Assembly: GCA_019751125.1 (NCBI GenBank)
Contig: JAIENU010000074.1
Location: forward strand, 74,464-116,721
Source of the DNA: Burkholderiales bacterium
GTDB lineage: Bacteria > Pseudomonadota > Gammaproteobacteria > Burkholderiales > SG8-41
DNA length: 42,258 nt
Direction: 5' to 3'
Below, one piece after another: positions 32,113 to 40,202 of the stretch. Positions within the stretch are counted from its first letter, which is position 1, and every line of letters begins with the position of its first letter. The position numbers were made by a program, and so were the translations under genes. The notes under the pieces were generated by a model, which worked only from the letters and a program-made list of their open reading frames with translations, searched no databases and was not told the DNA's origin.

Positions 32113-33587
32113 GCAATGTTTCAGGTGTCATCAAATCCATCCAGGACATCATGCGCAAGGATGTCGGCGTTGACGGTGACGCCCAGCGTATCAGCCAACT
32201 GGTGTGGATGTTTTTTCTGAAGATTTTCGATGATCGTGAAGCCGAACTGGAGCTGCTTGAGGACGGCTATAAATCGCCGTTACCCAAGCACCTGCGCTGG
32301 CGCAACTGGGCGCAAGACCCGGAAGGGACAACCGGTGAGGCCCTGGCGGGATTCATCAACGATCAGTTGTTCCCGACGCTTAAAGACAAGCTGCCGACCC
32401 ACGGCGCAGCAGGCGAGCGCGCCCGCGTCATCCGTGGCGTGTTCGAAGATGCCTACAACTATATGAAGTCGGGCACGCTCATTCGGCAAGTTATCAATAA
32501 AATCAATGAGATAGATTTCAACAATACCGAAGACCGCCACACCTTCGGCAGCATCTACGAGCAGATCCTGCGCGACCTGCAGAGTGCCGGGAATGCCGGC
32601 GAGTTCTACACGCCACGCGCGGTGACCCGCTTCATCGTTAACCGCGTTGATCCGAAACTGGATGAAATCGTGCTCGACCCGGCCTGCGGCACCGGTGGTT
32701 TTCTCACCTGCGCCATTGACCACAAGCGCGAGAAGTATGTGAAAACCCGCAAGGACGGGGAGGCGCTGGTCAACTCCATTCGCGGTGTCGAGAAAAAGGC
32801 ACTGCCGCACATGCTGGCCGTGACCAACATGATCCTGCACGGTATCGACACGCCCACCCACATCCGCCACGACAACACCCTGTCTCGGCCATACAAGGAC
32901 TACAGCAACGCCGACCGCGTGCATGTCATCGTCACCAATCCGCCTTTTGGCGGCATGGAAGAGGACGGCATCGAGAACAACTTTCCCGCCCACCTGCGCA
33001 CGCGCGAAACAGCGGACCTGTTCATGGCGCTGATCGTCAAGCTGCTGCGTGATGGTGGTCGTGCCGCCGTGGTGCTGCCCGACGGCTTCCTGTTCGGCGA
33101 GGGTATGAAAACCCGCCTGAAGCAGTCGCTGCTGGAGGAGTGCAATCTGCACACCATCGTGCGCCTGCCCAACGGTGTTTTTGCACCGTATACAGGCATC
33201 AAGACCAATCTGCTGTTTTTCACCAAGGGCAAACCCACTGAGCAGGTCTGGTACTACGATCATCCTTATCCCGAGGGCGTCAAAAGCTACAACAAGACCA
33301 AACCCATGCGTTTCGAGGAATTCGAAACCGAAATCGCGTGGTGGGGCAAGGAATCCGACGGCTTTAAAAAGCGCAAGGAAACCGAGCAGGCCTGGTGCGT
33401 GCCGGTCGCTGACATCGTCGCGCGTAACTACAACCTCGACATCAAGAATCCGCATGTCGGTGAGCAGGTCAGTCACGATCCCGACGAACTGCTGCGCCAG
33501 TACGAACAGCAGCAGGCTGACATCGCTAGCCTGCGCAACCAACTCAAGGGCATCCTGCACGAAGCGCTGAGCCGGGAGGGGGTGTGA
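32109..33587 (+). CDS. hsdM: Type I DNA methyltransferase M subunit (HsdM)
   Basis: N6-adenine methyltransferase, 492 residues. The N-terminal helical HsdM domain spans about residues 1-150. The AdoMet site is LDPACGTGGFL near residue 190 and the catalytic motif is NPPFGG near residue 277; EDGIENNFPAHLRTRETADLFM and PDGFLFGEGMKTRLK are typical of the family. It starts inside the hsdR stop (ATGA) and ends inside the hsdS start (GTGA), so the three genes are translationally coupled. With HsdS it methylates host DNA, and with HsdR it restricts unmodified DNA. Confidence 0.96.
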   Translation: MSNVSGVIKSIQDIMRKDVGVDGDAQRISQLVWMFFLKIFDDREAELELLEDGYKSPLPKHLRWRNWAQDPEGTTGEALAGFINDQLFPTLKDKLPTHGAAGERARVIRGVFEDAYNYMKSGTLIRQVINKINEIDFNNTEDRHTFGSIYEQILRDLQSAGNAGEFYTPRAVTRFIVNRVDPKLDEIVLDPACGTGGFLTCAIDHKREKYVKTRKDGEALVNSIRGVEKKALPHMLAVTNMILHGIDTPTHIRHDNTLSRPYKDYSNADRVHVIVTNPPFGGMEEDGIENNFPAHLRTRETADLFMALIVKLLRDGGRAAVVLPDGFLFGEGMKTRLKQSLLEECNLHTIVRLPNGVFAPYTGIKTNLLFFTKGKPTEQVWYYDHPYPEGVKSYNKTKPMRFEEFETEIAWWGKESDGFKKRKETEQAWCVPVADIVARNYNLDIKNPHVGEQVSHDPDELLRQYEQQQADIASLRNQLKGILHEALSREGV

Positions 33588-35374
33588 GCGCCCGTCATTC
33601 CGGCGAACGCCGGAATCCAGTAACCGAAAACATCAATCTTTGGACCTCGGCGCTGCTGGTCAAATCCACGGCGGGACGGGGCAGTAATGGCCGGCTGGAG
33701 GCTTATGGCATCAAGAAACTACGGGCCTTGATCCTCGAATTGGCCATGCGTGGAAAGCTGGTGCCGAAAACTGCTGGCGATAAGCCGGCGATACAGCTTC
33801 TTGAGGCAATTGAAAAAGAAAAAGCGCGATTGAGTAAGGAAGGTGTTCTCAAAAAGGAAAAACCTTTGCCCGCCGTTACTGACGCGGACAAGACTTGTGA
33901 TTTACCTAGCGACTGGCTTTGGGTGAGATTTGGCAATATCGCGCACCACAATTCGGGCAAGACACTGGATCGTGGGCGTAATGTTGGCGAACTCCGGGAT
34001 TACATCACGACTTCAAATCTTTATTGGGGGCGATTCGAGCTGTCCAGTGTTCGGAAAATGCCGATCTCGAAAGATGAGCTGGAGAGATGCACGGCCAGAA
34101 AGGGTGATCTTCTAATTTGCGAGGGCGGCGAATCTGGCAGGGCGGCGGTGTGGCCTCATGATTACGAAGTATGTTTCCAGAATCATGTGCATCGAGCACG
34201 ATTTTTCGGTGGAATCGATCCTTACTTTGTCTATCGATTCTTTGAGAAATTGGATGCCACGGGTGAGATTGACCAGTATCGAAAAGGTGTCGGCATCTCG
34301 AATATGTCGAGCAAGGCGCTGGCATCGATCGTCATGCCCTTGCCGCCGCTGGCTCAACAACACCGCATCGTCGCCAAAGTCGACGAACTCATGGCGCTGT
34401 GCGATCAACTGGAGCAGCAGCAGGGCCGCGGCATCGAAGCCCACCATGCCCTGGTCGAAACTCTGCTGGCCACGCTGACAAACGTCGAATCCGCCGAGGA
34501 ATTCGCCGCGGCCTGGAACCGCATCGCCGAGCACTTCGATGCCCTGTTCACCACCGAACACAGCATCGACCAGGTCAAGCAGACCATTCTTCAGCTTGCG
34601 GTCATGGGGAAACTTGTTCCTCAAAATCCCAACGACCGGCCAGCTAATTTATTTCCACGTAAAGAAAACCGAGTTGTGGCAAAAAAAGTGGGGAATGAGG
34701 TCGCAGTAGAAAAACAAACTGCTTCAAGGAAAGGAGGGCTATTCCTTGTTCCTAGTGGATGGGCATGGGTGCTGATAGAAGACTTTTGCGACGTTCAAGG
34801 AGGTATTCAGAAGCAGCCTAAACGTCAGCCCAAGAAGAATCATTACCCGTATCTAAGGGTGGCCAATGTTCAACGTGGTTATGTTGATGTTGGTGAAATG
34901 TCTAGATTCGAATTAGAAGCGGGTGAGCTTGAGAAATGGGCATTGAAAAAGGGCGATATTTTGGTCGTTGAAGGTAATGGCAGTGAAGAGGAAATTGGGC
35001 GATGCGCTATTTGGGATGGTGAAATTCGAGATTGTGTGTATCAAAATCATTTGATTCGAGTTCGAACGCATCTTTCTGGTACGGAGGAGTTTGTTACGCG
35101 ATTTCTTAACTCCCCGGCTGGGATCGGGGAAATGAAACGTCTGGCTGTTACGACCAGTGGGTTGTACAACCTGAGTGTGGGGAAAATACGTGCTATAGCT
35201 GTGCCGCTACCACCGCTAGACGAGCAACACCGCATCGTCGCCAAAGTCGATGAACTGATGGCTCTCTGCGACGCCCTCAAGGCCCGCCTCGCCGAAGCCC
35301 AGACCACCCAGATCCGCCTCGCCGACGCCATCGTCGAGCGGGCCGTCGCTGCGCCGGAAGCGGTCGTGGCGTGA
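33584..35374 (+). CDS. hsdS: Type I specificity subunit (HsdS)
   Basis: DNA-recognition subunit, 596 residues, with two target recognition domains. Each is followed by a nearly identical spacer: PLPPLAQQHRIVAKVDELMA near residue 252 and PLPPLDEQHRIVAKVDELMA near 540. The start is GTG 33584 with GGGAGGGGG upstream, overlapping the hsdM stop. The first 20 codons are odd: they translate a palindromic repeat (HSGERRNP), after which the normal YGIKKLRALILELAMRGKLVP conserved region starts. The second recognition domain (34620-35200) is clearly more AT-rich than the flanks, as usual for swapped recognition domains. The bipartite target cannot be deduced. Confidence 0.95.
   Translation: MSARHSGERRNPVTENINLWTSALLVKSTAGRGSNGRLEAYGIKKLRALILELAMRGKLVPKTAGDKPAIQLLEAIEKEKARLSKEGVLKKEKPLPAVTDADKTCDLPSDWLWVRFGNIAHHNSGKTLDRGRNVGELRDYITTSNLYWGRFELSSVRKMPISKDELERCTARKGDLLICEGGESGRAAVWPHDYEVCFQNHVHRARFFGGIDPYFVYRFFEKLDATGEIDQYRKGVGISNMSSKALASIVMPLPPLAQQHRIVAKVDELMALCDQLEQQQGRGIEAHHALVETLLATLTNVESAEEFAAAWNRIAEHFDALFTTEHSIDQVKQTILQLAVMGKLVPQNPNDRPANLFPRKENRVVAKKVGNEVAVEKQTASRKGGLFLVPSGWAWVLIEDFCDVQGGIQKQPKRQPKKNHYPYLRVANVQRGYVDVGEMSRFELEAGELEKWALKKGDILVVEGNGSEEEIGRCAIWDGEIRDCVYQNHLIRVRTHLSGTEEFVTRFLNSPAGIGEMKRLAVTTSGLYNLSVGKIRAIAVPLPPLDEQHRIVAKVDELMALCDALKARLAEAQTTQIRLADAIVERAVAAPEAVVA
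33594..33620. repeat. REP-like palindromic repeat inside the hsdS start region
   Basis: GTCATTCCGGCGAACGCCGGAATCCAG with perfect arms TTCCGGCG and CGCCGGAA around AA. The GTCATTCC...GGAATCCAG form is a widespread intergenic repeat of proteobacteria. Here it is in frame and adds the residues RHSGERRNP to HsdS. Confidence 0.75.
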
Positions 35375-36201
35375 GCGGTTGCTATAGGTTCATCGGTATC
35401 GACTACTCCGGCGCCGAGGCGCCGACCTCTCGCCTCAAGGGCTTGCAGGTTTATGCTGCCGCACCGGACGGCTTGCCCACGCAGGTGCCGACGCCGGCGA
35501 TTGCCGCGGCGCGCGCGGCGGGTGTCACCGGTTCCCTGCCGCGTTACTGGACACGCAAGGAAATCGCGGACTGGTTGATCGAGCTGTTGAAGGGCGGTGA
35601 AACCTTCATCGCCGGCATCGATCATGGTTTTTCCTTTCCCGACAGTTATTTTCAGCGCTATGGCCTGACGGACTGGCCGCAGTTCCTGGACGATTTTCAG
35701 CATCACTGGCCGACGGATGGCGATTGCGTCTATGTCGATTTCGTGCGCGACGGCAGTCTGGCCCGCGACGGCAAGGCGCCGCCGCCCGGCACGCGCATGG
35801 GCGACAGCCGCGAGTTTTGCCTCTGCGAACGCTGGACTTCCTCGGCGAAGAGCGTGTTCCAGTTCGACATGCAGGGCTCGGTGGCGAAATCCACTCACGA
35901 GGGCATACCCTGGCTCAAGCGCATCCGCGAGGTGGTGGGTGACCGGGTGCATTTCTGGCCTTTCGACGGCTGGCTGCCGTCCGCAGGGCAATCGGTAATC
36001 GCCGAGGTTTACCCGTCGATCTTCCGCAAGCGCTATCCGAAAGAGCGTCGGACTGCCGACGAGCAGGACGCCTATGCTGTCGCGCGCTGGCTGGCGGAGA
36101 TGAGTGGGCGGGGTGAGTTGGGGCGTTACTGGAGCCCGCCGTTGAGCGAGGCCGAACGGGGCATCGCTGATCGGGAGGGATGGATACTGGGTGTTGTATA
36201 A
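35371..36201 (+). CDS. DUF429-like predicted nuclease (RNase H fold) coupled to hsdS
   Basis: About 276 residues from GTG 35371, overlapping the hsdS stop by GTGA, so it is the fourth cistron of the RM operon. The start YRFIGIDYSGAEAP has the Asp (residue 11) of RNase H/RuvC-like folds. A second Asp is in AGIDHGFSFP (84), Glu212 is in VIAEVYPS, and DEQDAYAVARWLAE (231-242) supplies the C-terminal acidic helix. This order resembles DUF429 proteins, which are predicted nucleases. I do not know a studied type I system with such a subunit. It may be an accessory nuclease, or a passenger gene that gained coupling. Confidence 0.7.
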   Translation: MSGCYRFIGIDYSGAEAPTSRLKGLQVYAAAPDGLPTQVPTPAIAAARAAGVTGSLPRYWTRKEIADWLIELLKGGETFIAGIDHGFSFPDSYFQRYGLTDWPQFLDDFQHHWPTDGDCVYVDFVRDGSLARDGKAPPPGTRMGDSREFCLCERWTSSAKSVFQFDMQGSVAKSTHEGIPWLKRIREVVGDRVHFWPFDGWLPSAGQSVIAEVYPSIFRKRYPKERRTADEQDAYAVARWLAEMSGRGELGRYWSPPLSEAERGIADREGWILGVV

Positions 36202-36206
36202 AAAAT

Positions 36207-36224
36207 AATAAAAACAAATACTTA
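36207..36224 (+). repeat. Right 18-bp direct repeat of the RM operon (element copy H)
   Basis: Identical to 29416-29433, in the same orientation. It begins 5 bases after the stop of the DUF429-like gene. The following spacer to 36313 holds nothing I recognise. Confidence 0.75.
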
Positions 36225-36313
36225 GTAATTTATCTCCCTCGATATAGTCCTCTTACCAAGGCCCTTCAGGCAAAAGTGCTCGCGTGGCGATGATGCTGGA
36301 TCCGTTCAGTGGC

Positions 36314-36360
36314 TTGACATTCTTGGGCTGTTCTATATTCTAGAATCTAGAATATAGGTG
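36314..36360 (+). promoter_or_regulatory. Sigma-70 promoter with perfect 25-bp palindromic operator
   Basis: TTGACA (36314-36319), 16 bases, TATTCT (36336-36341). The -10 lies inside a perfect 12-1-12 palindrome (36333-36357) built of CTATATTCTAGA and its complement around one A. AGGTG at 36356-36360 is the ribosome site of the next gene. Binding of the encoded HTH protein here would block RNA polymerase, a typical autoregulation of toxin-antitoxin operons. Confidence 0.8.
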
Positions 36361-36365
36361 CCGCG

Positions 36366-36890
36366 ATGATCATGCTCAAACCCCAAGATGTGCTGGTCAT
36401 GCTCAAGCTGGTGGCGCTGGGCCAGAAACCTTGGTCTTACGCCAGGCTGGCTGTTGATTTGGGCATGAGTCCGTCGCAGTTGCACTCGGCCGTTCAGCGC
36501 GCGCTGGCGGCGCAGATTGCGGTCAAACGGGAAGAGGCCATCAGGCCGCATATTCGGAATCTCGAAGAGTTCCTGATACACGGACTGCGTTATGTGTTCG
36601 TGCCGCAGCTGGGTCAACCCACGCGCGGCATGCCGACCAGTCACGCCGCGCCGCCCTTGGTGCAGCATTTCGCGCCTACAAATGAGCTCCCACCGGTGTG
36701 GCCGGACCCCGATGGCACGGTACGCGGTGTCGAGTTTTCACCGTTGTACAAGCTTGCGCCGCAGGCTGCGCGCGCTGATCCGGCACTGTATGAACTGCTG
36801 GTGCTGGTGGATGCCATACGCGGCGGCCGCGCGCGCGAGCACAACATGGCCGTCAAGGAACTGGCCAAACGGCTGGCGCAGTATGGCTAG
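36366..36890 (+). CDS. HTH protein, putative antitoxin/repressor
   Basis: About 174 residues. The N-terminal third looks like a winged helix-turn-helix: VLVMLKLVALGQKPWSYARL, then DLGMSPSQLHSAVQRALAAQ as the recognition region. The rest is not recognised; it has a basic stretch and ends in AVKELAKRLAQYG. ATG 36366 follows AGGTG at the correct distance; a second Met codon is two codons on. It overlaps the nucleotidyltransferase gene by 8 bases (ATGGCTAG), and a strong promoter with a palindromic operator lies directly upstream. The layout recalls AbiEi/AbiEii and other nucleotidyltransferase modules, with this protein as regulator. Confidence 0.75.
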   Translation: MIMLKPQDVLVMLKLVALGQKPWSYARLAVDLGMSPSQLHSAVQRALAAQIAVKREEAIRPHIRNLEEFLIHGLRYVFVPQLGQPTRGMPTSHAAPPLVQHFAPTNELPPVWPDPDGTVRGVEFSPLYKLAPQAARADPALYELLVLVDAIRGGRAREHNMAVKELAKRLAQYG

Positions 36891-37587
36891 GGCGGCGAAC
36901 CCCAATCTCGAACTCACGGAAGTTGCCGTGGCCCGCCTGGGTGCACTGGCGGATGAGATGGTGTTTCTCGGCGGCTGCGCGACCGGCTTGCTGATCACCG
37001 ACCCGCTGTCGCCGCCAATCCGCGCCACCAATGACGTGGATGTGATTTGCGAGGTCGCTACACTGCTGGACTATCAGCGGCTGTCAAAACGACTGCGTGC
37101 ACAGGGCTTGCGCGAGGATCAGAGCCCCGAGGCGCCTGTCTGTCGCTGGCACGCGCAAGGCATGGTACTGGACGTGATGCCCACCAACCCGGAAATTTTG
37201 GGCTTCGGCAATCTTTGGTACCGATCAGCCTTTGCAGCTGCGGTGCAGATCGCGCTGCCATCCGGTAAAAAGGTGCGTATGGTTTCTGCGCCATATTTTC
37301 TGGCAACCAAACTCGCAGCGTTCGACGGTCGGGGGCAGGGTGATTACGCAGCGAGCCACGATCTGGAAGATGTCGTGGCCGTGCTCGATGGCCGGCCGGA
37401 AGTGGTTGATGAAGTCCGGCAGTGCGAGCCGGGACTTCGCGATCATCTTGTAAACCGTTTCGTTGCCTTGTTGAAAGAAACGCGATTTCTAGACGCCTTG
37501 CCAGGGCATATGCCGGGTGATCAGGCAAGCCAGGCGCGCGTGCCCAAAATCATTGATCGTCTGAAGATGATGACGGGAGAGAAATAA
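36883..37587 (+). CDS. Nucleotidyltransferase-fold protein, putative AbiEii-like toxin
   Basis: 234 residues. A minimal nucleotidyltransferase motif is visible: VFLGGCATGLLI (the Gly-Gly of hG[GS]), followed by RATNDVDVICEV with the two metal-binding Asp residues. Further down, VRMVSAPYFLATKLAAFDGR and DLEDVVAVLDGRPEVV match the pattern of AbiEii/DUF1814-like proteins. Some of these modify tRNA or GTP pools to stop growth on phage infection. The start overlaps the HTH gene, so expression is coupled. Whether it is toxic is not shown by the sequence; a housekeeping nucleotidyltransferase is less likely given the operator and the RM neighbour. Confidence 0.75.
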   Translation: MARAANPNLELTEVAVARLGALADEMVFLGGCATGLLITDPLSPPIRATNDVDVICEVATLLDYQRLSKRLRAQGLREDQSPEAPVCRWHAQGMVLDVMPTNPEILGFGNLWYRSAFAAAVQIALPSGKKVRMVSAPYFLATKLAAFDGRGQGDYAASHDLEDVVAVLDGRPEVVDEVRQCEPGLRDHLVNRFVALLKETRFLDALPGHMPGDQASQARVPKIIDRLKMMTGEK

Positions 37588-37633
37588 AAGATGCTGTATT
37601 TTCAGATTGAGAGAAATTCAAAGAGTTGAAGAA

Positions 37634-38812
37634 ATGAATCTCCCGCTTAACGGCATCACCGTCATCGCCCTCGAACAAGCCGTCGCCGCACCGTTCTGTT
37701 CGCGCCAGCTCGCCGACCTCGGTGCAAGGGTGATCAAGATCGAGCGGCCGAAGGTGGGTGACTTCGCACGCGACTATGATCAGTCGGTCAAGGGCCAGTC
37801 GGCCTACTTCGTCTGGCTCAACCGTTCCAAGGAAAGCCTGACGCTGGATGTGAAGCATCCCGAGGCGAAAAACATCCTGGCCAAGCTGATTGCCGAAGCC
37901 GATGTGTTCATCCAGAACCTCGCGCCGGGTGCGGCGAAGCGGCTGGGGCTGGGCGCTGCAGAGTTGCGCGCGAAGCATCCCAGACTGATCGTCTGCGATG
38001 TGTCGGGTTATGGCACGACCGGGCCCTATTCCAAAAAGAAGGCCTATGACCTGCTGGTGCAGGGCGAGGCGGGGGTGTTGTCGCTGACCGGCACGCCGGA
38101 GTCGCCGGCAAAAGTCGGGATTTCGATCACCGACATCGGCACCGGGCTGCATGCCTATTCGGCGATTCTTGCCGCGCTGTACACACGCGAGCGCACTGGC
38201 CAAGGCACGCACATCGACCTGACCATGTTCGAGACCATGGCGGAGTGGATGGGGCATCCGCTGTATTACACGCAGTACTCGGGCAAAGCGCCGCGGCGCA
38301 GCGGGCCGGATCACGCGACCATCGTGCCCTACGGGCGTTTCCGCACCAAAGACGGCGATGTGCTGTTTGGTATCCAGAACGAGCGCGAGTGGACGAATTT
38401 CTGCGACAAGGTGCTGGGCCGGCCGGAACTGGCGAAGGATGCGCGTTACGACAGCAACACCAAGCGCACCGCAGCGCGGGCTGAGGTGGTGGGGTTGATC
38501 GAGCAGACCTTTGCGTCGTGGACCAGTGCTGAAGTGGTCGCGAAACTGGATGCTGCCGACATCGCCAATTCACGGCTCAACACACCGGACCAGGTGTGGA
38601 GTCATCCGCAGCTGCAGGCGCGCAAGCGCTGGAGAGAAGTGGATACACCGGCCGGCCCGATACCGGCGCTGCTGCCTGCGGCGACCTTCGAGGGTTTCGA
38701 GGCACGCATGGATCCGGTGCCCGCGATCGGCGCGCAGACCGATCTGATTCTTGGTGAACTGGGTTATTCGGCGGCGCAGATCGCCGAATTAAAAACTGCC
38801 GGGACGGTGTGA
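37634..38812 (+). CDS. CaiB/BaiF-family (class III) CoA transferase
   Basis: 392 residues. It has LPLNGITVIALEQAVAAPFCSRQLADLGARVIKIE, NLAPGAAKRLGLG, SGYGTTGPYSKKKAYDLL, and GISITDIGTGLH with Asp167 at the catalytic position. It is only distantly like the CaiB gene at 9715. ATG 37634 begins the conserved block; GTTGAAGAA is a weak ribosome site. It starts 46 bases after the defence gene pair and so marks the return to metabolic genes. Copy E of the dispersed element, which has a hairpin and T run on this strand, follows its stop. Substrate unknown. Confidence 0.92.
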   Translation: MNLPLNGITVIALEQAVAAPFCSRQLADLGARVIKIERPKVGDFARDYDQSVKGQSAYFVWLNRSKESLTLDVKHPEAKNILAKLIAEADVFIQNLAPGAAKRLGLGAAELRAKHPRLIVCDVSGYGTTGPYSKKKAYDLLVQGEAGVLSLTGTPESPAKVGISITDIGTGLHAYSAILAALYTRERTGQGTHIDLTMFETMAEWMGHPLYYTQYSGKAPRRSGPDHATIVPYGRFRTKDGDVLFGIQNEREWTNFCDKVLGRPELAKDARYDSNTKRTAARAEVVGLIEQTFASWTSAEVVAKLDAADIANSRLNTPDQVWSHPQLQARKRWREVDTPAGPIPALLPAATFEGFEARMDPVPAIGAQTDLILGELGYSAAQIAELKTAGTV

Positions 38813-38828
38813 CCGCCTCCTGGCAGTG

Positions 38829-38864
38829 TAATCAATAAGTCATTGTTTTTATTGATTATTTTTT
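38829..38864. repeat. Dispersed AAACAATGRCTTAT element, copy E (10-bp hairpin, possible terminator)
   Basis: Perfect arms TAATCAATAA (38829-38838) and TTATTGATTA (38849-38858) enclose the conserved 10-base loop. The right arm includes the stop codon of the minus-strand FMN gene. On the + strand six T residues follow, so it may terminate the CaiB transcript. Confidence 0.8.
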
Positions 38865-40085
38865 AACACCCGCGGCCTGCCAGTTGTAAGCCTTCAGGTC
38901 GAGCAGCAGTTCCGGTTTCATTTCCTTCGGCGAGTTCACGCCGATCAGCGCCATGTCGGTCATCAGTTCGCTGCGCATCAGGTTGATGACGTGCTGTGCG
39001 CCGTGTTCCGCACCGATGGCGATTGCGTAGAGGAAGGGCCGGCCGATGAAGACGAAGTCGGCGCCCAGCGCCAGCGCCTTCAGCACGTCGGTGCCGCGGC
39101 GGATGCCGCTGTCCATCATCACCGCCATGTTGCCGGCATTGGCCTTGACGCCGGGCAGCATGCGCAGCGGGCTCACTGCGCCGTCGAGCTGGCGACCGCC
39201 GTGGTTGGACACCATCACGCCATCCACACCGGCATCACGGGCACGGGCGGCATCCATCGGATCGAGGATGCCCTTGAGCACCAGCTTGCCTTTCCACAGC
39301 TGGCGCATTAACTCGACATGTTTCCACGACAGCCGGTCGCGGCGTCCGGCCTGGCGATTAAGCGCGGAGATCATCGGCACGCGCGGGCCCATGTTTTCGA
39401 AATGCGGCATGCCGTGCTTCAGTGTGTGGCAGAGCATGGAGAGGCCCCAGCGCGGACGGATGCCCATGTCCCAGGCGAGGCGCAGCGACGGGCGCAGCGG
39501 TGTACTGAAGCCGGTGCGCACATTGTTCTCGCGGTTGGCGAGCACGGAGACATCCACCGTCAGCACCAGCGTGTCGTAGCCGGCCTTGGCAACGCGCTCG
39601 ACCAGCGCCTTGATCACATCGTCTTCACCCGGCAGGTAAGCCTGGAACCAGGCTGTTTTGCCTTCCTGCTTGACCCGCTCCAGCGAAGTCAGGGCGGCGC
39701 CGCTGACCACCATCGGAATGTTGTTGCGCGCCGCGGCGCGGGCGAGTGCGACGTCGCCGTCGGCGCAGGCCATCGCGGTGCCACCCATCGGCGGGATGCC
39801 GAAGGGCAGGTCGTATTGTTTGCCCATCAGCGTGGTGCCCAGCGAGCGTGCGCTGGTGTCGACCAGCGATTTCGGCACGAACTGCAGTTCGTCCCACACC
39901 GCGCGGTTGTCGCGCAGCGAGGCATTGGTTTCGGCGCCGCCGTTGATGTAACCGAAGATCGGTCGCGGGATGCCGCGGCGCGCGGCATCCTCGAAATCCT
40001 CGAGGGCGAGCATGGATTGCAGGATGCGCGGTGCGGAAGAGGACAGGGCCGCGGTGGCGGCGTTTTCATAGCTGACGCTGGACAT
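38856..40085 (-). CDS. FMN-dependent L-lactate dehydrogenase-like protein
   Basis: Alpha-hydroxyacid dehydrogenase, 409 residues. The start has ALEDFEDAARRGIPRPIFGYINGG, a family opening with the active-site Tyr region. Catalytic His295 lies in VSNHGGRQLDGA, and DSGIRRGTDVLKALALGA and FIGRPFLYA bind FMN. Compared with the enzyme at 4695 it lacks the Lys/Ala tail and carries the longer loop 4 region (NNVRTGFSTPLRPSLRLAWD) typical of membrane-associated lactate/mandelate dehydrogenases. Its last codon and stop lie in copy E of the dispersed element. The natural hydroxy acid is not decided by the motifs. Confidence 0.93.
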   Translation of the reverse strand: MSSVSYENAATAALSSSAPRILQSMLALEDFEDAARRGIPRPIFGYINGGAETNASLRDNRAVWDELQFVPKSLVDTSARSLGTTLMGKQYDLPFGIPPMGGTAMACADGDVALARAAARNNIPMVVSGAALTSLERVKQEGKTAWFQAYLPGEDDVIKALVERVAKAGYDTLVLTVDVSVLANRENNVRTGFSTPLRPSLRLAWDMGIRPRWGLSMLCHTLKHGMPHFENMGPRVPMISALNRQAGRRDRLSWKHVELMRQLWKGKLVLKGILDPMDAARARDAGVDGVMVSNHGGRQLDGAVSPLRMLPGVKANAGNMAVMMDSGIRRGTDVLKALALGADFVFIGRPFLYAIAIGAEHGAQHVINLMRSELMTDMALIGVNSPKEMKPELLLDLKAYNWQAAGVKK

Positions 40086-40157
40086 GGTGTTTCGGCCGGG
40101 AACGGTTGCGGAGGCGAGATGATAGCGGTTAGCGCTGCCGGGGTAAAAATCCGGACA

Positions 40158-40186
40158 TAAAAAAACCCGGCAGGGCCGGGCTTTTT
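40158..40186 (-). terminator. Rho-independent terminator for the DUF1080 gene
   Basis: CCCGGC, loop AGG, GCCGGG with an A run to its left and a T run to its right. Read on the minus strand it follows the DUF1080 stop; it may work both ways. Confidence 0.85.
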
Positions 40187-40202
40187 GCGGGATGCGGACG
40201 GT

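Noticed and set aside
29409..37587. An integrase, transposase or insertion sequence carrying the defence island
   Set aside because: No such gene or terminal inverted repeats are visible; only the tRNA remnant and direct repeats hint at mobility.
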